64,000 nt of DNA from Paludibacteraceae bacterium. GTDB taxonomy: Bacteria > Bacteroidota > Bacteroidia > Bacteroidales > Paludibacteraceae. The stretch lies in contig JAGCWA010000011.1 of assembly GCA_017962085.1 (NCBI GenBank), forward strand, positions 1 to 64,000, read 5' to 3'. Below are positions 34,650-43,717 of the stretch, piece after piece. Made by a program: the position numbers and the translations under genes. The notes under the pieces are model-generated. The model had not been told where the DNA came from and made no database searches. It was given only the letters and a program-made list of their open reading frames with translations. The stretch's first letter is position 1. Each line of letters opens with the position of its first letter.

Positions 34650-35770
34650 AAATAGGTTTCGACGCTAAACGCGCTTTCTGCAATACCCGCGGATTGGGCA
34701 ACTACAGCCGTGATACGATTCGGCTCCTGACCGAACAGTTCCCGGAGAACGATTATACCCTTTTCACTCCGAAAATCAAGGAGTCTATCCGTTGGAACTA
34801 TAACAAACAATGTGCCTCAACGGTCCTACCGCAGGGCATCCATGCGAAAGGCTTCTTTTCCTCCCTCTGGCGCACCCGAGGAATCTGCAAGGACATCGAA
34901 CGCTTGGATCTGGACATCTACCACGGCCTCAGCCACGAATTGCCTTACGGAATAGAAAAGACACGCACAAGGACGGTCGTCACCATGCATGACCTGATCT
35001 TCTTGAAGAACCCGGAACTGTTCCCCCTCTTCGACAGATATTCCTTTAGAAAAAAATATATCCATGGCTGTAAAACGGCGGATAGGGTCATCGCTATCAG
35101 CGAGGAGACGAAGCGCGACCTGATGGAGTACCTGCACGAGGAGGAGTCCCGGATCGACGTGGTCTACCAAGGTTGCAACCCTGTGTTCCATCAGCCCGTG
35201 GAGGAGGCGGAGCTCGAGGCGATCCGGCAAAAATACGCGCTCCCCAACGAGTTCATGCTGATCATCTGCGCCATCGAGCGGAGAAAGAACCACGAACTGA
35301 TCCTCAAGGCGATGCGCCACCCTCAACTGGACCTCCCGCTCGTCATCGTGGGTAGGCCTTCCGAATACAAGAAACATCTGGAGGAACTCATCCGTGAGTA
35401 TGGTCTCGAGAATAGGGTGATCTTCCTGGATGCGATGCCAACGACCGCCTTGCCTGCGCTCTATAAGCTCGCTACAGTGTTCGTCTACCCTTCCTTGTTC
35501 GAAGGGTTTGGCATACCGATCTTAGAATCCCTCACCATGGGTACACCCGTCGTGACCAGCGAAGGCAGTTGCTTCCGGGAGACGGGCGGAGAGGCCGCCA
35601 AGTATGTTGATTGCAACAATTCGGACCAGCTGGCGGAGACCCTCATCGACGTGCTCCAACACCAGGAGGTGCGTGACGGAATGATCGCCGCAGGCCTTGC
35701 GCACGCCCAGAAATTCACGGATAGCGCAGTCGCCCAAAACTTAATGTCAGTCTATAAAAAAATTTCATGA
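34646..35770 (+). CDS. glycosyltransferase family 4
   Basis: 374 residues with the GT-B layout. The N-terminal glycine-rich loop is RGLGNYSRDTIRLL. The C-terminal donor-binding block is YPSLFEGFGIPILESLTMGTPVVTS (the E-x7-E motif) around residue 285. THDL (VVTMHDLIFLKNPELF) is typical of mannosyl/rhamnosyltransferases of the WbaZ type. No membrane helix. Start overlaps tsaE by 4 bp and the DEAD-box gene starts within 2 bp of its stop. Since porZ needs A-LPS, a role in surface polysaccharide is tempting but unproven. Confidence 0.9.
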   Translation: MKIGFDAKRAFCNTRGLGNYSRDTIRLLTEQFPENDYTLFTPKIKESIRWNYNKQCASTVLPQGIHAKGFFSSLWRTRGICKDIERLDLDIYHGLSHELPYGIEKTRTRTVVTMHDLIFLKNPELFPLFDRYSFRKKYIHGCKTADRVIAISEETKRDLMEYLHEEESRIDVVYQGCNPVFHQPVEEAELEAIRQKYALPNEFMLIICAIERRKNHELILKAMRHPQLDLPLVIVGRPSEYKKHLEELIREYGLENRVIFLDAMPTTALPALYKLATVFVYPSLFEGFGIPILESLTMGTPVVTSEGSCFRETGGEAAKYVDCNNSDQLAETLIDVLQHQEVRDGMIAAGLAHAQKFTDSAVAQNLMSVYKKIS

Positions 35771-35771
35771 T

Positions 35772-37091
35772 ATGTCGGACATCATCACCAACACCCTACA
35801 GACAATCGGTATCAATGAGCTGAACGAAATGCAGCAGGCCTCCCTCCGCGCCAACGAGTCGGGTAGGGACGTCGTGCTCCTCTCCCCTACAGGGTCGGGC
35901 AAGACGCTGGCTTTCCTCCTTCCGTTGCTCAAGCAGATGAAGCAGGGCACCGACACGACCCAAGCTATGGTCATCGCCCCGTCGCGCGAATTGGCGCTTC
36001 AGATCGAGGAGGTCTTCCGCTCCTTCAAGAGTGATTTCCACATCACGTGCTGTTACGGCGGACATCCATTCGAGGTGGAAAAAAATGCGCTGGCCAATCA
36101 TCCCGAACTGGTCGTCGGCACCCCGGGGCGTCTCTTGGACCATATCAACCAAAAGAGCTTCAGCCCCGAAACCATTAAGTTCCTGGTGCTGGATGAATTC
36201 GACAAATCCCTCGAACTAGGCTTCCAAGGAGAAATGGAGGCGGTCATCTCCCAACTGACGGGCGTGAAGAAACGCATGATGCTCTCCGCCACGAAGTCGG
36301 AGGAGATCCCTTCCTTCACGAAGATACACCACCCGATGGTGCTCGATTTCTTAGGCAACACGGAGACCCTCCGCTCGCTAAAGGTCCATCTGGTGCAATC
36401 CCCTATCAAAGACAAACTGGAGACCCTCCTGAAGCTGGTCTGCACCATAGGCAACCAGCCTACTCTGATCTTCTGCAACTATCGGGAATCGGTGGAGCGT
36501 ATCGCTAATTTCCTGAAAAAGAATAAATTGGATTGTAAGATGTTCCATGGTGGCATGGAGCAGGTGGATCGGGAGAAGTCTTTGTTCCAATTCAGGAACG
36601 GAACCTCCTACTTGCTGGTCTCCACCGACCTGGCCTCCAGAGGTTTGGACATCCCCGAGATACAGAACGTGGTGCACTACCACCTCCCTATCAACAAGGA
36701 ATCCTACACGCATCGTAACGGAAGAACAGCCAGGATGTATGCGGACGGTAACGCCTACATCATCCTCCACGGGGAAGAGCACTTGCCTGATTTCCTTGAA
36801 GGAGAGGAGCTGAATCCATTCGAACTGCCGGAAGAGTGCCAGGCACCACAACCCTCCGAATGGGCCTCCGTCTACATCGGCAAAGGGAAGCGGGACAAAC
36901 TCAGCAAGGGAGACATCGCCGGCTTCCTCATGAAAAAGGGCGAACTTGGGAAAGATGATTTAGGTAGGATAGAGGTGAAGGAACAATTCTCCTTCGCCAC
37001 CGTGCGTCGCACAAAGATCCAGGCCCTCCTGCAAAAGGTGCGTGGCGAGAAGATCAAAGGGATGAAAACCCTGTTCGAGGAAGCCATGTAG
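35772..37091 (+). CDS. DEAD-box family RNA helicase with a DEFD motif II
   Basis: 439 residues with two RecA domains. Motifs in order: Q-motif region NELNEMQQASL, motif I SPTGSGKTLAF, Ia APSRELALQI, Ib GTPGRLLDHI, motif II LVLDEFDKSLELGF, motif III SATKSEE, IV LIFCNYRESVERIA, V ASRGLDIPEI, VI HRNGRTAR. Motif II reads DEFD instead of DEAD, and motif VI has Ala for the usual Gly in GRTGR. A C-terminal extension of about 80 residues includes YIGKGKRDKLSKGDIAGFLMKKGEL, an RNA-binding fold like that of DbpA. Probably ribosome assembly; last gene of the rdgB operon. Confidence 0.93.
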   Translation: MSDIITNTLQTIGINELNEMQQASLRANESGRDVVLLSPTGSGKTLAFLLPLLKQMKQGTDTTQAMVIAPSRELALQIEEVFRSFKSDFHITCCYGGHPFEVEKNALANHPELVVGTPGRLLDHINQKSFSPETIKFLVLDEFDKSLELGFQGEMEAVISQLTGVKKRMMLSATKSEEIPSFTKIHHPMVLDFLGNTETLRSLKVHLVQSPIKDKLETLLKLVCTIGNQPTLIFCNYRESVERIANFLKKNKLDCKMFHGGMEQVDREKSLFQFRNGTSYLLVSTDLASRGLDIPEIQNVVHYHLPINKESYTHRNGRTARMYADGNAYIILHGEEHLPDFLEGEELNPFELPEECQAPQPSEWASVYIGKGKRDKLSKGDIAGFLMKKGELGKDDLGRIEVKEQFSFATVRRTKIQALLQKVRGEKIKGMKTLFEEAM

Positions 37092-37130
37092 GGGCGAAAC
37101 CCAATTTAGATTCATGTGCCGCGGCGGTAG

Positions 37131-37170
37131 CCCTAAAATAGTAAATTGTAAATAGTTAAATAGTAAATAC
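37131..37170 (+). repeat. dispersed repeat, copy 1
   Basis: A 40-nt unit starting CCCTAAAATAGTAAATTGTA, 37 of 40 identical to 37213-37252 in the same orientation. It lies between the helicase and TM2 genes. Related sequences occur at 12831 and 50662. Confidence 0.8.
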
Positions 37171-37212
37171 TTGCGGCATTTAGAGGAAGAGAAAATAATC
37201 GCACGCGCCATA

Positions 37213-37252
37213 CCCTAAAATAGTAAATCGTAAATAGTTAAATCGTAAATAG
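37213..37252 (+). repeat. dispersed repeat, copy 2
   Basis: Second copy of the 40-nt unit (CCCTAAAATAGTAAATCGTA at its start), 82 nt after the first. Internally the units are made of short TAAATxG steps. Confidence 0.8.
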
Positions 37253-37319
37253 ATGTAGTTGTTTTGTGCGGCAAATGAATTTTCTCTGTCCAGGAACTCT
37301 ATTTTTTCCTTTTTTAGGA

Positions 37320-37349
37320 TTGCTTTCCGTTGAATTATATATATATTTG
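37320..37349 (+). promoter_or_regulatory. promoter: TTG, 19 bp, TATATTTG
   Basis: TATATTTG at 37342-37349 is a perfect -7 box, with TTG 19 bp upstream at 37320-37322. The leader to the TM2 gene is about 140 nt. The rest of 37253-37494 shows no gene. Confidence 0.6.
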
Positions 37350-37494
37350 AGTATTGTTTTGAGGATGAACAAATAGCGAGTTGTATTTATAATCTAAGTG
37401 GATAGGGATGTGTTCTCTCATGCAATGACAGGTGTATGTCGTGTAACAATTTGATAATTAATAATAAACATAGTAATAACTAACAGTAGAAACA

Positions 37495-37908
37495 ATGGAA
37501 AAAAGTTTAATTGATCAGTTCATGTTGGCCAATGCGGACAACCTTGATAAATCTAAAATGCAGGAAATAATCTCTAAGCTAGAGGAATTGCCGGATAGCG
37601 CATCTAACCAATTGTTGACACTTCAACTCAAAAAGCCGTTGACGAACTTCATCATCTCCTTCTTTTTGGGCAACTTCGGTGTGGATCGTTTTGTTATGGG
37701 ACAAACTGGAAAGGGTGTCTTGAAGCTCCTCACTTGTGGTGGTGTAGGTATCTGGACCATCATCGATTGGTTTACGGTTATGGGCAGAACGAGGGAGCTT
37801 AATACAGAGAAGCTCATCTCGTTGATCAACAGTGTTAAGGGTGGCAACGCTTTCTCCGCGAACAGAGTTCAGGAGGGCGATGGACAAATCCCTAAGATTG
37901 GAGAATAA
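37495..37908 (+). CDS. TM2-domain membrane protein
   Basis: 137 residues. A soluble helical N-terminus (about 1-45) precedes a TM2 domain (about 47-100): two membrane helices joined by the conserved loop [34 protein letters not shown], which has the family's D-R-F and GxxGxxxL spacing. The C-terminal 35 residues are soluble. Function of bacterial TM2 proteins is unknown. Monocistronic, with its own promoter and terminator. Confidence 0.9.
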   Translation: MEKSLIDQFMLANADNLDKSKMQEIISKLEELPDSASNQLLTLQLKKPLTNFIISFFLGNFGVDRFVMGQTGKGVLKLLTCGGVGIWTIIDWFTVMGRTRELNTEKLISLINSVKGGNAFSANRVQEGDGQIPKIGE

Positions 37909-37963
37909 TTCATGGACAAAGGAGCAATCTCTCGGCAACTACGTAGATTGCTTCAATAAGAAT

Positions 37964-37995
37964 GAGGGCGTGTCAAAAATGATATGCCCTCTTTT
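37964..37995 (+). terminator. intrinsic terminator after TM2 gene
   Basis: GAGGGCGTGTC pairs with GATATGCCCTC over 11 bp (two wobbles) around a six-base loop, followed by TTTT. Confidence 0.85.
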
Positions 37996-38044
37996 CATAT
38001 AAAATAAAATGTGAATAGATAACAACTAACCCAACATTACGATA

Positions 38045-38671
38045 ATGGACAAAACAAAATATAGTTTAGCCCTGCATTTTGTATGTCTGTGCGCATTTTT
38101 GGCGATTTTCTTCAATACAGGGGAAGATGACGGTGTCAGATGGCATTTGGATATAGTCCTGTTTGTGGGTTCCCTCATTTCCGCTGTGGCATGGCTAAGG
38201 CTGACACGACAGAAGGGATCTAACGCTTTTGTACGTTTCTATATGCGCTTATACAGTATAATCAGTGTGCCAATTGCCTTTTTTATGTTATTCGAACTAG
38301 GGTTTTGGCATTTTAGGAAAGGTGAAATAGTAGCCGAAGACTCTAATTACATTATCAGAAAAGTACATCAGGGCATAATAATGGGGATTGATCCTGATAT
38401 ATTCAGTTTGTATGAAAAAGATGGTGTTTTCGAACGATACGTCAGGACATTAACTTCAAATCATTTCTACTACAACATGAAATCGGTTAAATTCCATGAA
38501 GATTTGTCTGCCGTTTCCTTCAGATTAGAACCGACGGAAACGTGGGCAAAAGAGAGTTCCGACACAACATCAGAATACAACGTTGTACCTATCTATGAGG
38601 AGGAGTTCAACCGTCATCTCCGAGAGATCGACAGTTTAAAGAAGGAGCTTAATTGTCGGGAAGGGAAATAG
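38045..38671 (+). CDS. hypothetical membrane protein
   Basis: 208 residues; no family recognised. Three hydrophobic segments lie in the N-terminal half (about 7-25, 37-55, 72-90). The remaining 115 residues are soluble, rich in charged residues, and end in a short coiled-coil-like stretch (HLREIDSLKKEL). Codon use is more AT-rich than in the neighbouring housekeeping genes. Flanked by terminators at 37964 and 38756, so probably transcribed alone. Confidence 0.65.
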   Translation: MDKTKYSLALHFVCLCAFLAIFFNTGEDDGVRWHLDIVLFVGSLISAVAWLRLTRQKGSNAFVRFYMRLYSIISVPIAFFMLFELGFWHFRKGEIVAEDSNYIIRKVHQGIIMGIDPDIFSLYEKDGVFERYVRTLTSNHFYYNMKSVKFHEDLSAVSFRLEPTETWAKESSDTTSEYNVVPIYEEEFNRHLREIDSLKKELNCREGK

Positions 38672-38755
38672 TCTGGCAATGGCCTCCTTGCTGAAAATCA
38701 GACAAAAAACGCCAAGAATCGTTTGAGCATTTTCCATTGAATCCCTAAAGAAAAA

Positions 38756-38789
38756 GGGTATGCCAAATTTTTGACACACCCTCTTTTTT
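38756..38789 (+). terminator. intrinsic terminator
   Basis: An imperfect stem GGGTATGCCAAA with TTTGACACACCC is followed by TCTTTTTT. It sits between the 38045 gene and the convergent mrp gene. Confidence 0.75.
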
Positions 38790-38823
38790 ATTTATGATCC
38801 AAGGCGATTTTTTAGCCTCTATA

Positions 38824-39930
38824 TCAATGTTTTACATTAACCACCTGCGTCTCCGGCAATGTGGAGTTACGTATCTCCACCTGTTCCACCACTCTCCTTG
38901 CCAACTCAGCGAAGGCTTGTCCGGTGATGGAGTCCGGGTTACATGCGACAGGCTCTCCGTTATCTCCTCCCTCGCAGATGCTCTGCACGATAGGGATTTG
39001 CCCCAACAAAGGAATGTTCAGCTCCTCCGCCAAGCGTTTGCAGCCTTCTTTCCCGAAGAGATAGTATTTATTGTTCGGCAACTCCGCCGGGGTGAACCAT
39101 GCCATGTTCTCCACCAAGCCTAAGATAGGCACATTCACTTTCTCTCCCGTGAACATGCTGATTCCCTTTCGGGCGTCCGCCAAAGCGACTTCCTGTGGGG
39201 TGCTGACGACGATCGCGCCTGTGATCGCAACGGTCTGCACCATGGTGAGGTGGATGTCGCTGGTGCCTGGGGGTAGGTCCACGATGAAGAAATCCAGGTC
39301 GCCCCAGTTGGCGTCCGATATGAGTTGTTTCAGCGCATTGCTAGCCATGCCGCCTCGCCAGAGCACCGCATTGTTCGGGTCGACGAAGAAGCCGATGGAG
39401 AGCATCTTCACACCATATTTCTCTTCTGGTCTGATGAGTTCCCTTCCCTCCACGGGTTCCAGATAGGGTCTTGCGTCCTCCAGCCCGAACATTTTCGGAA
39501 CGGAGGGGCCGAAGATATCCGCATCCAGTAATCCTACCTTGTAACCTTCGTTCGCCAAGGCTACGGCGAGGTTGGAGGAGACGGTGGATTTCCCCACGCC
39601 GCCCTTACCGGACGACACCGCAATGATGTTCTTCACTTGGGGAAGCAATTTGTCCGGTTGTGGAGGCAACTGCGTCTTATAATTCACGCCGATGTTTCCC
39701 ACGATTTCAACCTCCTTGCCCACGTAGGTGAGTATCGCCTGCTCGGATGCTTTCACCAAAGACTTGGCGAAGGGGTCGTTGGGTTTGTCCAGCAGAAGGG
39801 AGAAGGATACCTTGTTCCCTTCGATGCGTATGTTATCGTCCACCATACCGGCCGTGACGACATCCACCCCATTCCCGGGGTAGCGCACATGCTTCAATGC
39901 GTCTAATATCAGTTGCGGATAAAGGGCCAT
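38824..39930 (-). CDS. mrp: Mrp/ApbC-type P-loop ATPase, iron-sulfur carrier
   Basis: 368 residues. An N-terminal MIP18/DUF59 domain (about 1-85: ILDALKHVRYPGNGVDVV) precedes the MRP/NBP35 ATPase. The deviant Walker A is AVSSGKGGVGKSTVSSNLAVALA near 105, followed by GLLDADIFGPSVP and DFFIVDLPPGTSDIHLTM. These proteins bind and pass on Fe-S clusters in the cytosol. There is no C-terminal CxxC; as in many bacterial Mrp proteins, cluster ligation must involve other residues. Last gene of the long minus-strand operon, 10 bp after ddl. Confidence 0.93.
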   Translation of the reverse strand: MALYPQLILDALKHVRYPGNGVDVVTAGMVDDNIRIEGNKVSFSLLLDKPNDPFAKSLVKASEQAILTYVGKEVEIVGNIGVNYKTQLPPQPDKLLPQVKNIIAVSSGKGGVGKSTVSSNLAVALANEGYKVGLLDADIFGPSVPKMFGLEDARPYLEPVEGRELIRPEEKYGVKMLSIGFFVDPNNAVLWRGGMASNALKQLISDANWGDLDFFIVDLPPGTSDIHLTMVQTVAITGAIVVSTPQEVALADARKGISMFTGEKVNVPILGLVENMAWFTPAELPNNKYYLFGKEGCKRLAEELNIPLLGQIPIVQSICEGGDNGEPVACNPDSITGQAFAELARRVVEQVEIRNSTLPETQVVNVKH

Positions 39931-39940
39931 ATCGCTCAGT

Positions 39941-40921
39941 CTATTTTGTCAATTCATTTTCGATGATATCCGTCATCACATCCTTGATGTCCAATCCTGC
40001 GGCGCGAACCTGCTGCGGGATGAAGCTGGTGGCGGTCATGCCAGGGGTGGTGTTGACCTCCAGAAGGTTGATCTTATCCCCTTCGGTGATGATGTAATCG
40101 ACACGGATGATACCTTTCGCTCCGATGTAGTCATAGATCATGGAGGTGAGGCGTTGCACACGGTCTGTCACCACTTGGGAGAGTCTGGCTGGAGTGATCT
40201 CCTCCACCGCACCGTTGTACTTGGCGTCCGTGTCGAAGAACTCGTTCTTGCTGACCACCTCAGTGATAGGGAAGACAACGCTTTTCTCCCTTGTCTTATA
40301 GATACCGCAGGTGATTTCCGTTCCTTGCATGAAGGACTCGATGATGACCTGGTCGCTCTCGACGAGGGCCGCCTTCACCGCCGCCTGGATTCCCTCCGCG
40401 CTCTTCACCTTAGAGGTTCCGTAGCTGCTTCCGCCTCCGTTTGGCTTCACGAAGATAGGCATGCCGAGCTCCTCCTCAATCGCCTTCTCGTCCACCTTGT
40501 CACCCTTGTTGAGGAGGATGGACTTGGCGCTTGGCACGTTGAATTCGTTCAGGAATTTATTGCAGAAAAATTTGTTGAAGGTGAGCGCTGCCGCCAACAC
40601 GCCGCAACAGGAGTAGGGTATACGGAGCAAATCGAAGTATCCTTGCAGCTTGCCGTCCTCTCCCGGTACACCGTGAATAGTGATGTAGGCGAAGTCGAAG
40701 CGGGTCTTATTCCCTTTATTGTCTGTAAACGAAAAGTCATTCTTGTCGATGGCATATTTCTGTCCATCACACTCCACCTCCCAGGTTGTCCCTACGATGG
40801 TGACGATGAACAAGTCATATTTTTCCTTATCGATAAACGAATAAAGGCCTGCCGCACTTCTGAGGGAGACCTCCAATTCAGACTGGTCACCTCCAGCCAC
40901 GATTGCTATTTTCTTCTTCAT
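39941..40921 (-). CDS. ddl: D-alanine--D-alanine ligase
   Basis: 326 residues with the ATP-grasp fold. The N-terminus IAIVAGGDQSELEVSLRSAAG matches the substrate-binding start, HGVPGEDGKLQGYFDLLRIPYSC is the substrate loop, and FVKPNGGGSSYGTSKV binds ATP. The end LLEVNTTPGMTATSFIPQQ carries the metal ligands (NTTPGMT for the usual NTxPGMT). It makes D-Ala-D-Ala for peptidoglycan. In many Bacteroidota ddl follows rluD, but here rluD is 25 kb away. Confidence 0.95.
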   Translation of the reverse strand: MKKKIAIVAGGDQSELEVSLRSAAGLYSFIDKEKYDLFIVTIVGTTWEVECDGQKYAIDKNDFSFTDNKGNKTRFDFAYITIHGVPGEDGKLQGYFDLLRIPYSCCGVLAAALTFNKFFCNKFLNEFNVPSAKSILLNKGDKVDEKAIEEELGMPIFVKPNGGGSSYGTSKVKSAEGIQAAVKAALVESDQVIIESFMQGTEITCGIYKTREKSVVFPITEVVSKNEFFDTDAKYNGAVEEITPARLSQVVTDRVQRLTSMIYDYIGAKGIIRVDYIITEGDKINLLEVNTTPGMTATSFIPQQVRAAGLDIKDVMTDIIENELTK

Positions 40922-40963
40922 TGGTATAACCTATTGTGAATGTTAATACTCTTATTTTCTCCA

Positions 40964-41569
40964 TCAATCCCAGTCAGAGTGGATGTAATCCCCTCCTTCG
41001 ATGGCTTGATAGATGTCCAAATTGTTCCGTTGGTAATAGAACTCAAATTGCGCATCGTCGATATTGCTACGAATCAGGCTCATGTATGGGGCGACCGATC
41101 CGTCTTCTTCTATCATCGCCATTGCTTCGGCCTTCAGTAGATAGAAGCAAATTTTATCCTCCGTCTTCTTGACGTAGAGTTTTGGGGCGTATGCGTTGAA
41201 CATCAGATGGTCGTTCTGCATCTCTATGCGCATGGGATTCGTGAGGAGTTGGTATGCGCTGATCGCCTTCACGTAGTAATAGCCGGTTTCATGTCGTTCG
41301 ATGAAGTAGGCGGTGTCTTGGGTGAAATACAAGGCGGTTCCTTCTGCTCTTCCTTCGAGGTTTTCCTGCATCTTCCCTTTCAGGATGCTTGCGATAGGTG
41401 TTTCCGTATGGGAGAGGAAACAAAGGATTTCAGGATTTCCCCATCCTCCGATAATCTCTTCCTTCGTTATTTCATCTTCGGAGATGCCTGGCATGATGGG
41501 CTTTTCGCACGACGTCATCCAGATGGCAAATACCATTGTGGCAATAAATAAAATAGGGTTCGCTCTCAT
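40964..41569 (-). CDS. hypothetical lipoprotein
   Basis: 201 residues. The ATG at 41569 gives a lipoprotein signal peptide (RANPILFIATMVFAIWMTSC) with lipid cysteine near residue 21. The mature part is beta-rich, with FYYQRNNLDIYQAIEGGDYIHSDWD at the C-terminus. I do not recognise the family. It lies between prfB and ddl, 42 bp upstream of ddl. An in-frame extension to 41644 would overlap prfB and lose the signal peptide position. Confidence 0.72.
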   Translation of the reverse strand: MRANPILFIATMVFAIWMTSCEKPIMPGISEDEITKEEIIGGWGNPEILCFLSHTETPIASILKGKMQENLEGRAEGTALYFTQDTAYFIERHETGYYYVKAISAYQLLTNPMRIEMQNDHLMFNAYAPKLYVKKTEDKICFYLLKAEAMAMIEEDGSVAPYMSLIRSNIDDAQFEFYYQRNNLDIYQAIEGGDYIHSDWD

Positions 41570-41630
41570 GATGTATAGCTTCTCATTAATTGAATTTCGG
41601 GTTGTGTGTGATGTAAATGGTGGAGACGCG

Positions 41631-42744
41631 TCACTCGCCTCCACCGAATTCCATCAGATATGCTTTGATGAAGCCGTCCAGGTCTCCGTCCATCACCGCC
41701 TGCACGTTGGATGTCTGGTAGTCTGTCCTGTGGTCCTTCACCCTTCTGTCGTCGAACACGTAGCTCCTGATCTGTGAGCCCCACTCGATCTTCTTTTTGC
41801 CCGCCTCGATTTTAGCGGACTCCGCCCGACGTTTCTCGAGCTCTATCTCGTACAATTGGGAACGCAACAGACGCAGCGCGTTTTCCTTGTTCTTTGGTTG
41901 GTCGCGGGTCTCGGTGTTCTCGATCACGATCTCATCCTCTTGGTCGGTCAGCACGTTGTGGAACTTATAGTGCAGACGTACACCCGACTCGACCTTGTTC
42001 ACGTTTTGGCCACCCGCACCGCTGGAGCGGAAGGTGTCCCATGAGAGGTTCGCCGGATTGACGTAGATCTCGATGGAGTCGTCCACCAACGGAACGACGA
42101 ACACGGAGGTGAACGAGGTCATACGCTTTCCCTGCGCGTTGAACGGGGAGACGCGTACCAAGCGGTGCACACCGTTCTCGCTCTTCAAATAACCGTAGGC
42201 GAAGTCTCCCTCCACCTTGATGGTGACGGACTTGATGCCCGCCTCATCTCCATCGAGTAGGTTGGCGATCTCCGTCTTGTATCCTTTCGCTTCACACCAG
42301 CGGAGGTACATTCTCATGAGCATGTCGCCCCAGTCTTGCGCCTCCGTTCCTCCGGCGCCCGCCACAATCTTCAGGACGGCGCCCATCTTATCCTCCTCTT
42401 TGCGGAGCATATTCTGCAGCTCCAGTTTCTCCGTCAGGTCGATGGCGTGGGCATAGGCGGCATCCACCTCCTCTTCCGTCACGGCCTCCTCCTTGTAGAA
42501 GTCGAACGAGAGCTTCAGCTCCTCGACGGCCGCCTTCACATCGTTGTAGCCGTCCACCCACTTCTTGATGTCCTTGATTTTCTTCATCTGCGCCTCCGCG
42601 GCTTTCTGGTCGTCCCAGAAACCAGGGGCTTGCGTACGTAACTCCTCTTCCTCGATTTGAACTATCTTCTCATCGATGTCAAAGATACCTCCTCAACGCG
42701 TCCTCGCGTTCCAACACACTCTTCAGTTGGTCTATTGTAATCAT
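41631..42744 (-). CDS. prfB: peptide chain release factor 2, with programmed +1 frameshift
   Basis: The gene starts at ATG 42744 and reads 21 codons (MITIDQLKSVLEREDALRRY, then L) to an in-frame TGA at 42681-42679. It continues in the +1 frame from GAC at 42680 (DIDEKIVQIEEEE...) to 41631, giving 370 residues. The slip site is AGGAGG TAT CTT TGA C, with an internal Shine-Dalgarno-like AGGAGG three bases before CTT, as in E. coli prfB. The product has the RF2 SPF tripeptide (RVSPFNAQG) for UGA recognition and the catalytic GGQ (SSGAGGQNVNKVES). Low RF2 favours frameshifting, which is autoregulation. Confidence 0.96.
42679..42695 (-). promoter_or_regulatory. prfB recoding site
   Basis: On the minus strand the site reads AGGAGGTATCTTTGA, followed by C at 42678. 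AGGAGG (Shine-Dalgarno-like) is spaced three bases from the CTT slip codon and the UGA stop. Its presence in a genome with few Shine-Dalgarno starts shows that ribosomes there still use anti-SD pairing. Confidence 0.92.
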
Positions 42745-42816
42745 TATTGTAAAGTTATATGTGAAAATGGAAAGCCCATGATGATCCGTTCGACCATCAT
42801 GAGCCTCTGTATTATA

Positions 42817-43710
42817 TTATTTCAGTCCGATGAAAGGAACGGCACCTTTTTCACCCGACATGTAGGTAGGCAGTTTGCCGTCCCACTTCTCGATGGCGCA
42901 TTGGCGAACCAGCAATTCATTGAGGGACAAGGCCACCACTCTGTTGTAGTAAGCCTCACCATCTCCTTTGATCTTCAAGGCGTTTGCCTCACCTTGTGCC
43001 CTGGCGATCTCGATCTTGGCGTTCGCCTCGGCTTCCTTCACTTTGTTCTCTGCCTTCAAGGCGTTCTGTACCGCTTCGTTCTTGGCGTTGATCGCCTCCG
43101 CCAATGAGTTCGGTGGAGTGATCTGTGAGGTGAACTCTTCCACTATGAAACCTTCGTTGGAGAGGGATTTCTCAAGTTTCTCGCGCACTTCCATCTCGAA
43201 ACCTCCTCTGTTCGCCATGAGGGAATCCGAGGTGTAGCGGTTGGCGCAGGTACGATATGCCTCGTAGATGCAAGTGCGGATATAACCATCCTCAATGTCG
43301 GCAAGTGATTTTCTATACTTGACGAACACCTGCTCCGCCCTGTCTCCATCCAAACGGTAGGCGATGGTCGGGTCCATGGTGAACGTACTCGCGTCCTTGG
43401 CGTTCACGGAAAACGGTTCGTATGTCTTACGTTGCACGTATATCGGATACTCGAACACACTCTGCGTGATAGGGTTGTACCATACCCAACCCTTACAGGT
43501 TCCGATCACACCTCCGCGACGGTCGGAGTCACTGGACCATTTGTAGAACTTCAGACCCACGGAGCCTGAATCGATGGTTGTGCAACTATTAGATATGGCG
43601 ATCAAAATCAGCACACCAGCAATCAATGGGATAGAGAAAATCTTCTTGATCTTGGAGAGCACCACATTCTTGGTGTCGTCACTTTGGTTGTAGTTATAAT
43701 ATTTGCCCAT
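42817..43710 (-). CDS. SPFH/prohibitin-like membrane protein
   Basis: 297 residues. One N-terminal membrane helix (about 27-45) is followed by an SPFH (band 7) domain (about 47-215: IDSGSVGLKFYKWSSD, PFSVNAKDASTFTMDPTIAYRL). An Ala/Glu/Lys-rich coiled coil (about 205-265: AINAKNEAVQNALKAENKVKEAEA) comes before the end. This is the prohibitin layout: membrane-anchored proteins that form large oligomeric rings and often regulate proteases or membrane domains. It sits between the acyl-CoA ligase gene (7 bp) and prfB. Confidence 0.88.
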   Translation of the reverse strand: MGKYYNYNQSDDTKNVVLSKIKKIFSIPLIAGVLILIAISNSCTTIDSGSVGLKFYKWSSDSDRRGGVIGTCKGWVWYNPITQSVFEYPIYVQRKTYEPFSVNAKDASTFTMDPTIAYRLDGDRAEQVFVKYRKSLADIEDGYIRTCIYEAYRTCANRYTSDSLMANRGGFEMEVREKLEKSLSNEGFIVEEFTSQITPPNSLAEAINAKNEAVQNALKAENKVKEAEANAKIEIARAQGEANALKIKGDGEAYYNRVVALSLNELLVRQCAIEKWDGKLPTYMSGEKGAVPFIGLK

Positions 43711-43717
43711 AGTTATA

